Below the pieces are notes generated by a model, which was not told the origin of the DNA, made no database searches, and worked only from the letters and a program-made list of their open reading frames with translations. This document shows positions 47,498-56,995 of a stretch of DNA of 64,000 bases, piece by piece. Position 1 is the first letter of the stretch, and the number at the start of each line of letters is the position of its first letter. Both the position numbers and the translations under genes were made by a program. The stretch comes from Candidatus Fermentithermobacillaceae bacterium (GTDB lineage Bacteria > Bacillota > Sulfobacillia > Fermentithermobacillales > Fermentithermobacillaceae). The stretch spans positions 19,383 through 83,382 of the forward strand of contig DULO01000130.1 in NCBI GenBank assembly GCA_012840345.1, in the 5' to 3' direction.

Positions 47498-48282
47498 TGG
47501 ACAAGATGGTGCTTAAGGCGCAAGACCTCGAATTCGGGTTTGGGCCGGACCCGGTGCTCAAGGGCGTGTCTTTGGAGGTTCAGGAAGGCACCGTGTGCGC
47601 GGTCGTCGGTCCCAACGGGTCCGGGAAGAGCACGCTTCTTAGGACCATATCCGGTTACCTGACCCCTCGGAAAGGATACGTCGAGGTAGCCGGCGTAAAC
47701 GTCCACCAAGCTCCCTTTTCCTTGCGCAGCCGGTTAGTCACTTATTGCGGAGACGATGGCGCGCCGTCCTTCGCGTTCAGCGTCAAGGAGACGGTGCTGC
47801 TGGGAAGATACGCGGGAAGTCATGAGGACCCGTCAGTCGACTTGGCCGCCGCCGAACAGGCTATGCGAGCGGTGGACGTTTGGAAACTCAAGGACAGGGC
47901 CATTACCGAGCTTTCCTCAGGTGAAAGGCAGAGGGTCTACCTGGCCAGGGCCATATGTCAGGATCCGGAAGTGTTCTTGCTGGATGAACCTACCGCGCAT
48001 CTGGACATGTCTTACGAAATCATGGTCATGGAAACGGTGGGCAGGATGGCGTCCTCGGGAAAGACGTTCTTAATGGTGGTCCACGATCTCAATTTGGCTC
48101 TTAGGTACGCCTCCAAGGTCGTCTGCATGAAAAACGGGAAGATTGTGTGGACCGCCGCTCCAGACGAAGTAACCGCGGAAATGGTGCGCGCTGTCTATGG
48201 GGTGGAAGCCCTGGTCCTGAAACACGACACCTTGGGGACCCCCATGATAATCCCCGTATCGCGGTCGGATGACGGGCGCTAG
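47494..48282 (+). CDS. btuD: Cobalamin ABC transporter ATP-binding protein
   Basis: Walker A 'VVGPNGSGKSTLLRTISG', 'LSSGERQRVYLARAICQDPEVFLLDEPTAHLDM'. Confidence 0.92.
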   Translation: MMDKMVLKAQDLEFGFGPDPVLKGVSLEVQEGTVCAVVGPNGSGKSTLLRTISGYLTPRKGYVEVAGVNVHQAPFSLRSRLVTYCGDDGAPSFAFSVKETVLLGRYAGSHEDPSVDLAAAEQAMRAVDVWKLKDRAITELSSGERQRVYLARAICQDPEVFLLDEPTAHLDMSYEIMVMETVGRMASSGKTFLMVVHDLNLALRYASKVVCMKNGKIVWTAAPDEVTAEMVRAVYGVEALVLKHDTLGTPMIIPVSRSDDGR

Positions 48283-49934
48283 ACCGGGCGGCGGACCGCG
48301 AACCTCACTTTGGCGCCAGGGCGCAGCTGGCCCGCGACTCCAAGGTACTTGGACTCCAGCACAGCGATTCGCTTGTAGCCGCCGGTCGTCTGAGCGTCGG
48401 CGGTCAAAAGCAGGGGACTTCCGTCGGACGGCACTTGGATGGTGCCCGGTACAACGGGAGACGACAAAATGTCCCCGCCGAACCCGGCAAGAGTTGGCCC
48501 GTCGAAACGGAGCCCCATCCTGTCCGACTCCGGCCTTACCGAGTAGACTCCGCCGCACAGGGCGCGAAGCGCGTCAGGATGGCCTTCCGGACCCGGGATT
48601 ATGCCCAAGACTACCTCGCCTGTTCCAGAGAATACGCTTTGGTATTCTTCGGGCAAAGGCATGGAACCGGCGGGCACTCTGGGCAGTATCTCTTCGTGTT
48701 CCGCCGAGGGTCCTACGCGGACAACGTCTCCGGCTCGTAAGGGGCGCCCGGCAAAGCCTCCGAATCTCCCTCTCAAGTACGTCGACGCCGAACCCATCAC
48801 TTTCTCGACGCTGATCCCGCCCGCGACAGCAAGGTACGCGCGGCAGCCTGTGGGCATGGAGCCTATCTCCAGCACTGATCCTTTCGGCACCAGCAGGGGA
48901 CTGGTCGTGTCCACAGGGTCGCCGTTTAGAAACGCCGGCGCGGGAGCGCCCGCGATCGACACGGTCAAGGATGTCTCGGCACGGATTCTGGCGCCCAGCA
49001 AGGTCATCTCCAAGGCGGGCGAGTACGGCGGGTTGCCGCACATCATATTTGCCCTCTTGTAGGAGACGAGATCGGCCGCTCCCGAAACGGGGACTCCCAG
49101 TTTTCTGTACCCGTGGCGCCCTCCGTCGACTACCAACGTGAGAAAGCCCGGATTCTCGATGGTAAAGCCCGGGACCGAGTGAGGCGCCAGAGGCGCCGGG
49201 TTGGCATGTCCCGGCGTTTGACCGTGAGCGGTTTCCGGCGCGTTTGCGGGCGGGTTGAAACGCCGGTCATCTCTGTCCACAGGCACGAGCCGGATAGTAT
49301 CGCCGGGGTGTAGAAGCGAAGGATCGTCCCTTAATGGGGAGAACAGTTCCAACCGAGTGCGCCCGATGATCCGCCAGCCTCCGGGACTATCCCACGGGTA
49401 AATCCCCGTCTGGTTTCCGGCGATCCCGACAGAACCGGCTGGGACGCGTTTTCGGGGTTCGGGAAGCCTCTCTAGCGCGATCCTTTCGTCTATCCCGCCC
49501 AGATACGGAAAACCCGGCGTGAACCCCAGCATGTAGACGCGGTAGTCCCGGCCGGAGTGCAGCTTCACTATCGTTTCGGGGCTCATGCCAAGCCTTTCGG
49601 AGGCCCACTGGAGGTCAGGGCCTTCCTCGCCGCCGTAAAGTACCGGTACCTGGACCAAGCGGCCAGACCGCCGGGCCAATCCTGGCAGAGAGCCGGCGAG
49701 CCGGCGCAGGAGTTCCCTCGTGAATCCTTCTATGTATGACGCCCGCACCCGGGACCTATCGAAATGCACGCAGAAAGAAGAGTAGGCAGGCTGCGCCTCG
49801 ATGATCCCGGGCACCCGGCTCTCTTCCAGGGCGGAACAGGCCGCGAGCACCAGGTCATTTATCTCTTCGGATACTTCTTGACCCAGTGTGACCAGGAGGG
49901 CACCGTCGCCCAACGGACAGAACGCAGCTTCCAT
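48279..49934 (-). CDS. 5-oxoprolinase subunits PxpB-PxpC fusion (KipI-KipA type)
   Basis: N-term 'VYMLGFTPGFPYLGGIDERIALERLPEPRKRVPAGSVGIAGNQTGIYPWDSPGGWRIIGRT'; C-term 'PGFLTLVVDGGRHGYRKLGVPVSGAAD...' biotin-dependent-carboxylase-like. Confidence 0.92.
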   Translation of the reverse strand: MEAAFCPLGDGALLVTLGQEVSEEINDLVLAACSALEESRVPGIIEAQPAYSSFCVHFDRSRVRASYIEGFTRELLRRLAGSLPGLARRSGRLVQVPVLYGGEEGPDLQWASERLGMSPETIVKLHSGRDYRVYMLGFTPGFPYLGGIDERIALERLPEPRKRVPAGSVGIAGNQTGIYPWDSPGGWRIIGRTRLELFSPLRDDPSLLHPGDTIRLVPVDRDDRRFNPPANAPETAHGQTPGHANPAPLAPHSVPGFTIENPGFLTLVVDGGRHGYRKLGVPVSGAADLVSYKRANMMCGNPPYSPALEMTLLGARIRAETSLTVSIAGAPAPAFLNGDPVDTTSPLLVPKGSVLEIGSMPTGCRAYLAVAGGISVEKVMGSASTYLRGRFGGFAGRPLRAGDVVRVGPSAEHEEILPRVPAGSMPLPEEYQSVFSGTGEVVLGIIPGPEGHPDALRALCGGVYSVRPESDRMGLRFDGPTLAGFGGDILSSPVVPGTIQVPSDGSPLLLTADAQTTGGYKRIAVLESKYLGVAGQLRPGAKVRFAVRRPV

Positions 49935-49937
49935 GCG

Positions 49938-50720
49938 CTACCTCCCTGCGCTCCGTGACAAGGGAAGCACGTCCACGCCCGCGCGCTCCAGGGCTTCCCG
50001 CACCGCGCGGGCTATGTCTGGGGCTCCCGGCGTGTCGCTGTGGATGCAGAGAGTATCTACGTTTATGTTCACGGGCTTGCCGTCGTACGAGATAACCGAG
50101 CCTTGGTTCACCATGGCTACCGCTCTCTCCGCGATTTGGTCCGGATCGTGCAACACTGAGCCGGGCTTGAGCCTGCTCACAAGCGAGCCGTCGCTATTGT
50201 AGGCACGGTCGCAGAAACCCTCAGCCGCGTAGGGCAGTCCCACTTTCCGGGCCGCCTCGAGGGAAAGGGAACCCGCCAGTCCGACCAGGATGATGGTTTC
50301 CCCCGGTTCAACGCACCGGGCCACGCCCCTTGCCACCGCCGCCGCGATTTTCTCATCCGAAGCCGCCATGTTGTACAAAGAACCGTGAGGTTTGACGTGG
50401 GTCAAGGGCTTTCCCAAAGAACGGGCAAACGCTTTGACTGCGCCTACCTGGTACACAATGAAGGACTCGATTTCCGAAGGAGCCATCTTGATCTCCCGGC
50501 GGCCAAACCCTTGCAGGTCGGGGTAACCCGGGTGGGCGCCTATAGACACGCCTTTTTCCGCGCAGATTCCAGAGACGCGGTCCATCACCACCGGGTCGCC
50601 GGCGTGCAAACCACACGCGATGTTCGCGGATGTGACATATGACAGGAGACGTTCGTCATCGCCAAGAACCCACCGTCCGAAGCTTTCGCCGGTATCCGTA
50701 TTCAGGTCTATGTACGGCAT
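49938..50720 (-). CDS. pxpA: 5-oxoprolinase subunit PxpA (LamB/YcsF family)
   Basis: 'YIDLNTDTGESFGRWVLGDDERLLSYVTSANIACGLHAGDPVVMDR', 'SIGAHPGYPDLQGFGRREI'. Confidence 0.93.
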   Translation of the reverse strand: MPYIDLNTDTGESFGRWVLGDDERLLSYVTSANIACGLHAGDPVVMDRVSGICAEKGVSIGAHPGYPDLQGFGRREIKMAPSEIESFIVYQVGAVKAFARSLGKPLTHVKPHGSLYNMAASDEKIAAAVARGVARCVEPGETIILVGLAGSLSLEAARKVGLPYAAEGFCDRAYNSDGSLVSRLKPGSVLHDPDQIAERAVAMVNQGSVISYDGKPVNINVDTLCIHSDTPGAPDIARAVREALERAGVDVLPLSRSAGR

Positions 50721-50756
50721 GTCTTTCCCCTCCCGCGTAACCCTTCCACCGTCATT

Positions 50757-50776
50757 ATACATGGGCAATACATGGG
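50757..50776. promoter_or_regulatory. Tandem direct repeat in pxpA upstream region
   Basis: ATACATGGG-CA-ATACATGGG, 11-bp period. Confidence 0.35.
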
Positions 50777-50962
50777 ACAGGGTCCTTGCCCGTAGAATGT
50801 GTGGAAAACCCGCAGGGCGGGAGATACTACCAGGTTAGAAGGAGAAAGGCGCGTAGGTTCAGGTAGGCAAACCGGTCGGTTCGGGAGGAACAGCCAAGCC
50901 CGCAAGTGTCGGCCGGCCGCAAGGGGCAGGAGAGGCGCGGCGAAGCACGGGGTGGTGAGGAG

Positions 50963-51550
50963 ATGGACGTTAGCCGAAGGGCGAGGGCAAAGGAGAGTTC
51001 CGATTCAGGTTTCTTGGACAAATGGCTTCCCAGGACAGCCGCGATCCTGTTGTGCGTCGTCGCCGTGGTACAGGGATTGTTGAGGTACGAAGACATGAGG
51101 ACCCTCTTGAACGAATCACTCAGGCTGGAGGGCGAGCCGCTTGCCCGCGCCATCGCGGGATTGGACCGTCCCGCGTACCCGTGGCTTGATTCTATGGTCG
51201 CGTCCTCAGATGCGAAAGCCGTGGAGACTGACGAGACCGGGGAAAGCGGCAAGCCCACCGGGAACGCCGGCAAGACCGGGGAGGCCGCCCGAGGCGTTAT
51301 CTACCTCCGCCTGTTGTCGAAACCCAAAGGGGAAGTATGGGCTTTGGTAAACGGGAGAGCCGTGAAGCTGATAACAGAAGACGACGGGGTCTTGGCGTGC
51401 AAAGACGGCGACCTCATAGAAATCTTGTGTGAAAAGGGAGAAGCCAACGTCCTCGTCACCTACGTAAGCGACAATCTGGCTCAGCCCGCCCAAGGAGTGT
51501 GGGTCAAAGGTTCCGGGATCCTCTTCTTATCCAGAGTGACCGCTAAGTGA
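50963..51550 (+). CDS. Hypothetical single-TM protein upstream of cmk
   Basis: ATG start; 'WLPRTAAILLCVVAVVQGLL' TM, then extracytoplasmic-type domain 'GEVWALVNGRAVKLITEDDGVLACKDGDLIEI'. Confidence 0.65.
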   Translation: MDVSRRARAKESSDSGFLDKWLPRTAAILLCVVAVVQGLLRYEDMRTLLNESLRLEGEPLARAIAGLDRPAYPWLDSMVASSDAKAVETDETGESGKPTGNAGKTGEAARGVIYLRLLSKPKGEVWALVNGRAVKLITEDDGVLACKDGDLIEILCEKGEANVLVTYVSDNLAQPAQGVWVKGSGILFLSRVTAK

Positions 51551-51600
51551 TCTTTCGCCGGGGAAGGATTCCCGCCGGCGTTCCTCGAAAACTACTGCTC

Positions 51601-52329
51601 ATGAGCGACAAGTCAAAGGTTGGCAATCCTGATAAGCCGAAAATGCGTAAACTGCGCATCGCTATCGACGGGCCGGCAGGCGCGGGCAAGAGCACTGTGG
51701 CCCGGATGCTGGCTCAAAAACTAGGATACTTGTACCTGGACACCGGGGCCATGTATAGGGCTTTAGCCGTTACAGCCGTGGACAAGGGTATTGACCTTAA
51801 CGACCCTGTCAAGTTGGGCGAAATGGCCCGCCAGGTTGACATGCGGGTTAGAGAGGATAACGGCGTTTTTCGGGTATGGGTCGATGGCGTCGAACTTACG
51901 GACAGGCTCCGTGGGCCGGAGACGGACAGAGCGGTTAAGCTCTTGGCCATGGCCAGGCCCGTCCGCGAAGTCCTGGTAGCTATCCAGCGCAAGCTGGCGG
52001 AGGCCGGAGGCGTCGTGATGGAAGGCCGGGACATCACCAGCGTCGTCTTGCCCGATGCCGAGGTCAAAGTGTTTCTCACCGCGTCTTTGGAAGAGCGCGT
52101 CAGGCGCCGTTGGAAAGAGCTAAAAGACCGGGGCATCCAGGTCGAGTGGGATGAAGTCAAGGAAGAAATGGTGTCCAGAGACCAGAAGGACCAAGAGAGG
52201 ACCTGGGGACGTCTAGTTCAGACAGAGGACTCGGTCTTTATCGATTCTTCTAGGATGACGAAGGAAGAGGTGTGTTCCGCGATAGCGGAACTATGCGAGG
52301 CGAGGACGCGGTGCTGTACCGGTTCATAA
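51601..52329 (+). CDS. cmk: Cytidylate kinase
   Basis: 'RIAIDGPAGAGKSTVARMLAQKLGYLYLDTGAMYRALAV', 'VVMEGRDITSVVLPDAEVKVFLTASLEERVRRRWKEL'. Confidence 0.94.
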   Translation: MSDKSKVGNPDKPKMRKLRIAIDGPAGAGKSTVARMLAQKLGYLYLDTGAMYRALAVTAVDKGIDLNDPVKLGEMARQVDMRVREDNGVFRVWVDGVELTDRLRGPETDRAVKLLAMARPVREVLVAIQRKLAEAGGVVMEGRDITSVVLPDAEVKVFLTASLEERVRRRWKELKDRGIQVEWDEVKEEMVSRDQKDQERTWGRLVQTEDSVFIDSSRMTKEEVCSAIAELCEARTRCCTGS

Positions 52330-52907
52330 AAGGGCTCTTCTATCTGTGGATTCGGTTGTTTATGCGAGTTAAGGTTTACGGCAAAGAAAGAATGCCCAAA
52401 GAAGGCGCCTACATCGTTTGCGCCAACCACATGTCCTGGTGGGACCCTATCCTAGTAGCCCAGTTGACGCCTCGCGTAATACACTTCATGGCCAAAAAAG
52501 AGCTTTTTGAGATCCCCATAATCGGCCCCGCTTTCAGGTTGGTCAACGCCTTTCCCGTAGACAGGGGCAAGGCCGACATCAAGGCTATCAGGGATTCCCT
52601 GGATATCCTAAAGAAGGGCGAGGTACTCGGCATCTTTCCTGAAGGGACCCGAAAACACGATCCCGACAAGCTCGCCGAGGTCCATGGCGGAGCTGCCCTG
52701 GCCGCGCTCCGCGGGGGGGCGCCCATAGTTCCTATCGCCCTGAGAGGAAGGTACGGTATCGGTTCGACCATAAAAGTCGCCATCGGAGAGCCGTTTACCC
52801 TAAGGCCCAGCCACGAGAGGTTTTCTGTGGACGTCGCGGAAGGTTCCAAGAGAATAGCCCAGGAGATAACCGAGTTGTGGCGAGAGATAGACGGGGAGGG
52901 AGCCTAG
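52293..52907 (+). CDS. plsC: 1-acyl-sn-glycerol-3-phosphate acyltransferase
   Basis: 'IVCANHMSWWDPIL' (HxxxxD-like), 'LGIFPEGTRKHDPDKLAEVHGGAALAALRGGAPIVPIAL'. Confidence 0.93.
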   Translation: MRGEDAVLYRFIKGLFYLWIRLFMRVKVYGKERMPKEGAYIVCANHMSWWDPILVAQLTPRVIHFMAKKELFEIPIIGPAFRLVNAFPVDRGKADIKAIRDSLDILKKGEVLGIFPEGTRKHDPDKLAEVHGGAALAALRGGAPIVPIALRGRYGIGSTIKVAIGEPFTLRPSHERFSVDVAEGSKRIAQEITELWREIDGEGA

Positions 52908-55067
52908 GTGGAGATAAAGCTCGCCCGGCATTACGGCTATTGCTTCGGCGTGCAAAGGGCTCTGAACATGGTGCATACCGCCTTGAAAGAAGGCCCCGGC
53001 CCCGTATGGACGCTAGGCCCCATCATCCATAACCCGACGGCGGTAGCGGAGCTTCAGGAGATGGGCGCCGTGCCCATATCTTCTCCCGGTGAGGCCACAT
53101 CCGGGACCCTGGTCATGCGAAGCCACGGGACCACAAAAGAAGAAGCGGCTCTCATACCCCCAACACTGCGAGTTTTGGACGCCACGTGCCCCTTCGTGCT
53201 GCGCGCCCAGAAGAAGGCCGAAGAGTACACGGAAAAGGGGATGTTTGTGCTCCTGGTCGGAGACAAGGACCACCCCGAGACGCGGGCCATCCTGTCCCAC
53301 GCGGGGAAAGACTCGGTTTGCGTAAAAGACGTAGACGAAGTTCAACCGATGCTTTCCCTTCTAAAAGGGCGAGAAGTGGCGTTATTGGCTCAGACTACGT
53401 CGAGACGGGACGAAGTGGAAAAAATAGTAGTCGAATTGAAAAAAGCAGGTATTTCTGTTCACTGCTCGAATACTATCTGCACTGCCACCCATGACCGACA
53501 GGAAGCTACTGTGGAACTGGCGAAAGAGTGCCAAGTGGTATTGGTGGTCGGAGGTAGGACAAGCGCCAATACCAGGCAGCTCTTGGAAATCGCGAGGCAG
53601 TGTGGGGCGGAAGCCCACCTGATTGAGTCGGCCCAGGAAATCCAAGCCGCGTGGTTTGTGGGTAAGGGCAAGGTCGGGATCGCGGCAGGCGCTTCTACGC
53701 CCGACCGGGTCATAAAGGAGGTTGTAGGCAAAGTGGAGGAACTAGAGAAGCCCAACTGCGAAATGGAGACGGAGAAGGGGAAAGGTTCAGAGGCACCGCC
53801 CGCGGGCGAAGAGCCTGAGACCAAAGCCCAAGAGGAAGTTGCCCCTGTGGACCAAAAACCGGAACCAGAAGCCCCAAAGGATCAGGCGGCCGGTCCCCAG
53901 GAAGAACCCCAGGAGTCGGAGGCACAGGACAAGAGTGCCGCAGACTTGTACGACGAGTCGTTCAAGTCCCTGGAGGAAGGGCAAATCGTAAAGGGTAGGG
54001 TAGTGTCTGTGGACGAAAACGGAGCTTTGGTCGATGTGGGTGCCAAGTCCGAGGGATTGATCCCGGCGTCCGAACTCCAGAGAAAAGGCGCGTTCGCCAC
54101 TCCACCTCTCTCCCCCGGGGACGAGATAATGGTGTACGTACAAAGCTCCGACCCCGGCGATGGGACCCTACGCCTCTCCAAACGACGCGCGGACGAGGAG
54201 ATGGCCTGGCAGCGACTTGACGAGGCTCACCGTGAGGGAACCATCATTGAGGCCCCTGTGGTTCAGGAAGTCAAGGGCGGGTTGGTAGTGGACGTCGGAC
54301 TTAGGGGATTTGTCCCCGCGTCTCAGGTGGAGCGCGGATACGTCAACGACCTGTCCAAGTACGTCGGGAAGACCCTGCGGATGAAGGTGCTCGAACTGGA
54401 CCGCTCAAAGAACAGGGTCGTCCTTTCCCAGAGGGTCGTGCTTGAGGAAGAGCACGAGAGGCTCTGCGCCGACACGTGGGCTACTATCGCCGAGGGGCAA
54501 GTGCGCCGCGGGGTAGTTAAAGGCATCACCGACTTCGGCGTCTTCGTGGACCTGGGCGGGGTTGACGGATTGCTCCACATCTCCGAGTTGTCTTGGGGTA
54601 GGGTGAAGCACCCGTCAGAGGTAGTCCAAGAGGGACAAGAGATTGACGTCAAGGTGCTCAGGGTCGACAAGGAGAAAGGCAAGATCTCTTTGGGAAGGAA
54701 ACAGGTCCTGCCGGATCCTTGGGAGACGGTGGAAGCCAAATATCCCGTGGGCGCCGTCATTGAAGGCGAAGTCACCCGCACCGCTCCCTTTGGCGCCTTT
54801 GTCCAGTTGGAGCCTGGGGTCGAGGGACTTGTGCATATATCGGAAGTCTCGGACCGCCACGTCATCAAGCCCGAGGAAGCCGTCAATTCAGGAGACAAGG
54901 TCCTGGTTAAGGTGCTCAGGGTGCGCCCGGACGAGAGGCGGATAAGCCTGTCGATTAGGCAGGCCGCGCCTCCGGTGGAAGAGGCCGCGGCTACGGCCGG
55001 GGAGGCTCAGGCCAAAGATTCTGAAGAAGCGCCGCAGGAAGAAGTGTCCGAGGAAAACCCGGAGTAG
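52908..55067 (+). CDS. ispH: IspH (4-hydroxy-3-methylbut-2-enyl diphosphate reductase) - ribosomal protein S1 fusion
   Basis: N-terminal 'YGYCFGVQRALNMVHTAL...TLGPIIHNPTAVAELQEMG...DATCPFV'; acidic linker; four S1 repeats. Confidence 0.94.
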   Translation: MEIKLARHYGYCFGVQRALNMVHTALKEGPGPVWTLGPIIHNPTAVAELQEMGAVPISSPGEATSGTLVMRSHGTTKEEAALIPPTLRVLDATCPFVLRAQKKAEEYTEKGMFVLLVGDKDHPETRAILSHAGKDSVCVKDVDEVQPMLSLLKGREVALLAQTTSRRDEVEKIVVELKKAGISVHCSNTICTATHDRQEATVELAKECQVVLVVGGRTSANTRQLLEIARQCGAEAHLIESAQEIQAAWFVGKGKVGIAAGASTPDRVIKEVVGKVEELEKPNCEMETEKGKGSEAPPAGEEPETKAQEEVAPVDQKPEPEAPKDQAAGPQEEPQESEAQDKSAADLYDESFKSLEEGQIVKGRVVSVDENGALVDVGAKSEGLIPASELQRKGAFATPPLSPGDEIMVYVQSSDPGDGTLRLSKRRADEEMAWQRLDEAHREGTIIEAPVVQEVKGGLVVDVGLRGFVPASQVERGYVNDLSKYVGKTLRMKVLELDRSKNRVVLSQRVVLEEEHERLCADTWATIAEGQVRRGVVKGITDFGVFVDLGGVDGLLHISELSWGRVKHPSEVVQEGQEIDVKVLRVDKEKGKISLGRKQVLPDPWETVEAKYPVGAVIEGEVTRTAPFGAFVQLEPGVEGLVHISEVSDRHVIKPEEAVNSGDKVLVKVLRVRPDERRISLSIRQAAPPVEEAAATAGEAQAKDSEEAPQEEVSEENPE

Positions 55068-55138
55068 GACGAAGACGCGGCGAAGCGCGCCGCTTAGCAG
55101 GGGATTGTTCGCTTTCCCAACTGAAAGTAAATCGAAAG

Positions 55139-55171
55139 AGAGCCCGGTTTGGCGCCGGGCTCTTGGTTTTT
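55139..55171 (+). terminator. Intrinsic terminator downstream of ispH-rpsA
   Basis: AGAGCCCGG-tttggcg-CCGGGCTCT followed by TGGTTTTT. Confidence 0.8.
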
Positions 55172-55235
55172 GCCCGGAATAGACCCAAGACCTCCCTGGG
55201 GAACCTACTGATTGACACATGAGGGGGGATTTATC

Positions 55236-55880
55236 TTGGGTTTACCTGTAGGCACCATAGTCTTGATTCTCGTGGCAGTCCTGGTGTTCTTCGGGGTCCT
55301 GCACCGCGTCTTGGACAGGATGCGCCTTTCGGACCGCGCGGCTCTGGTGATAATCATAGCCATGGCCGCGGGAACCTTTCTTAACTTCGGCATATCGGGA
55401 TCTATCCCCATCCGGGTGAACGTGGGCGGCGCTCTAGTGCCCCTGGCCGTGATAATCTGGCTTGTCGCCACCGCCCATGAAGCCTCTGAGAAAACCCGGG
55501 CCATCCTTTCCGCCATCATCACAGGCGTGGTGGTTTGGGGACTCTCAAAGGTGATGAACCCGGAAGAGCAGTTCATGCGCGTAAGCCCCATGCTCCTGTT
55601 CGGCGTAGCCGCCGGCATTATTGCCGCTTTGTCGGGCCGTTCACGGCGCGCGGCTTTCGTCGGGGGCGTAGGCGGAATCCTGCTGTCCGATGTTTTCCAC
55701 TTAATTGAACTGACCGTCACCGGTACTCCCGGGTCCGTGTTTTTCGGCGGAGCGGGCGCGTTCGACGCCACGGTTATCGCCGGAGTCTTGGCCGTCGGAC
55801 TAATGGAATTTGTAGGCGAAGCACGGGAGCACATGGTCAAAACGCCGAAAGGGGAGAGGGAACAAGATGAACCGAGATAG
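55236..55880 (+). CDS. DUF1614 domain-containing membrane protein (TTG start)
   Basis: 'ILVAVLVFFGVLHRVLDRMRLSDRAALVIIIAMAAGTFLNFG', 'GFVGGVGGILLSDVFHLIE'-like pattern; next to spoIIP. Confidence 0.75.
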   Translation: MGLPVGTIVLILVAVLVFFGVLHRVLDRMRLSDRAALVIIIAMAAGTFLNFGISGSIPIRVNVGGALVPLAVIIWLVATAHEASEKTRAILSAIITGVVVWGLSKVMNPEEQFMRVSPMLLFGVAAGIIAALSGRSRRAAFVGGVGGILLSDVFHLIELTVTGTPGSVFFGGAGAFDATVIAGVLAVGLMEFVGEAREHMVKTPKGEREQDEPR

Positions 55881-56991
55881 GGATAGACGCCTGGCCGGCG
55901 TCGCGGTTATCTTGACCGTTGCCTTGCTGGCGTTTGCTTACTACAACTACGGTCCCGTCTGGAGGCGCGCTTCCGCGCCGGGTATGGAAGGGTCCCTGGA
56001 GAGATCCGATGGATACTTCACGGTCCAGGACGAGAACGCCAGGACTCTTTTCACCACAGGGCACATGGTTACTGTGGGCGACGAGTTTATAGACGAGAAC
56101 GACGTCAGGTACATCGTTGAACGTGTTTCGGGCGATGTCGCCACGGCTAGGGCTGTCGGAAAGATGGAGGCCCTGCCGCCCTTGCCTTTCGTATCGGCGC
56201 AGGCAGGGCAAGGGGAAAACACAGGGTCCGTAGGGATCTATCACACTCACTCGGATGAGTCTTACGAGCCTACAGAGGGGACTTCATCCGTAGAGGGCAG
56301 GGGCGGGGTGTTAAGCGTCGGAAAGGCCATGGCTCAGACGCTGGACGAAAAGGGGATTGAAGCCATCCACGACGATACGCTGCACGGCCCTCACGACGCG
56401 GGCGCCTACGACAGATCCCGCCGTACGGCGACTCAGTTGCTGAAACAGAAACCTTTGGCTCTATTTGACGTTCACCGGGACGCGGGTCCGGCAGAGCCGT
56501 ACCTAAAGGATGTTGACGGGAACGACGTCGCCCGGTGCATGATCGTGGTCGGCAGGACCAACCCGAAAATGAGCGCCAACCTTGATTTCGCGAGGCGCAT
56601 GAGGGACGCGGTGAACGCCCAAACCCCCGGACTGGTAAAGGGTATCTTCCTCGGAAACGCTGACTTTAACCAGGACTTATACGACAGGGCGCTCCTCCTT
56701 GAGGTAGGCACGGAGAAAGTCTCCAGGGAGGCCGCCGAGAGAGGGATCTCTCTGGTCGCCGCCGCCGTACCCAGGCTGCTGGGGACTACCACAGGACAGC
56801 CAGGCCTGGGAGGCGGCACCGGCAAGGCAATAGGTTGGCTTCTCGGACTCGCGGTGGCCGGAACCTTTGTCTACTTGTGGATAGCTACCGGCAGCTGGGA
56901 AGAAATGAAGGCCAAGATCCTCGGTTGGTTTGGGACCGGAGGGGTCAGGATAGGCGGCCGAAGGCGTAACGGCGGGTCCGGGGAGGCATAG
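55867..56991 (+). CDS. spoIIP: Stage II sporulation protein P
   Basis: 'GSVGIYHTHSDESYEPTEGTSS', 'ALFDVHRDAGPAEPYLKDVDGNDVARCMIVVGRTNPKMSANLDFARRM'. Confidence 0.93.
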   Translation: MNRDRDRRLAGVAVILTVALLAFAYYNYGPVWRRASAPGMEGSLERSDGYFTVQDENARTLFTTGHMVTVGDEFIDENDVRYIVERVSGDVATARAVGKMEALPPLPFVSAQAGQGENTGSVGIYHTHSDESYEPTEGTSSVEGRGGVLSVGKAMAQTLDEKGIEAIHDDTLHGPHDAGAYDRSRRTATQLLKQKPLALFDVHRDAGPAEPYLKDVDGNDVARCMIVVGRTNPKMSANLDFARRMRDAVNAQTPGLVKGIFLGNADFNQDLYDRALLLEVGTEKVSREAAERGISLVAAAVPRLLGTTTGQPGLGGGTGKAIGWLLGLAVAGTFVYLWIATGSWEEMKAKILGWFGTGGVRIGGRRRNGGSGEA

Positions 56992-56995
56992 AGAC

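Noticed and set aside
50799-51083. ORF 50799..51083 (+) as a gene
   Set aside because: Arg/Gly-rich, overlaps the better-supported hypothetical gene at 50963 in another frame.
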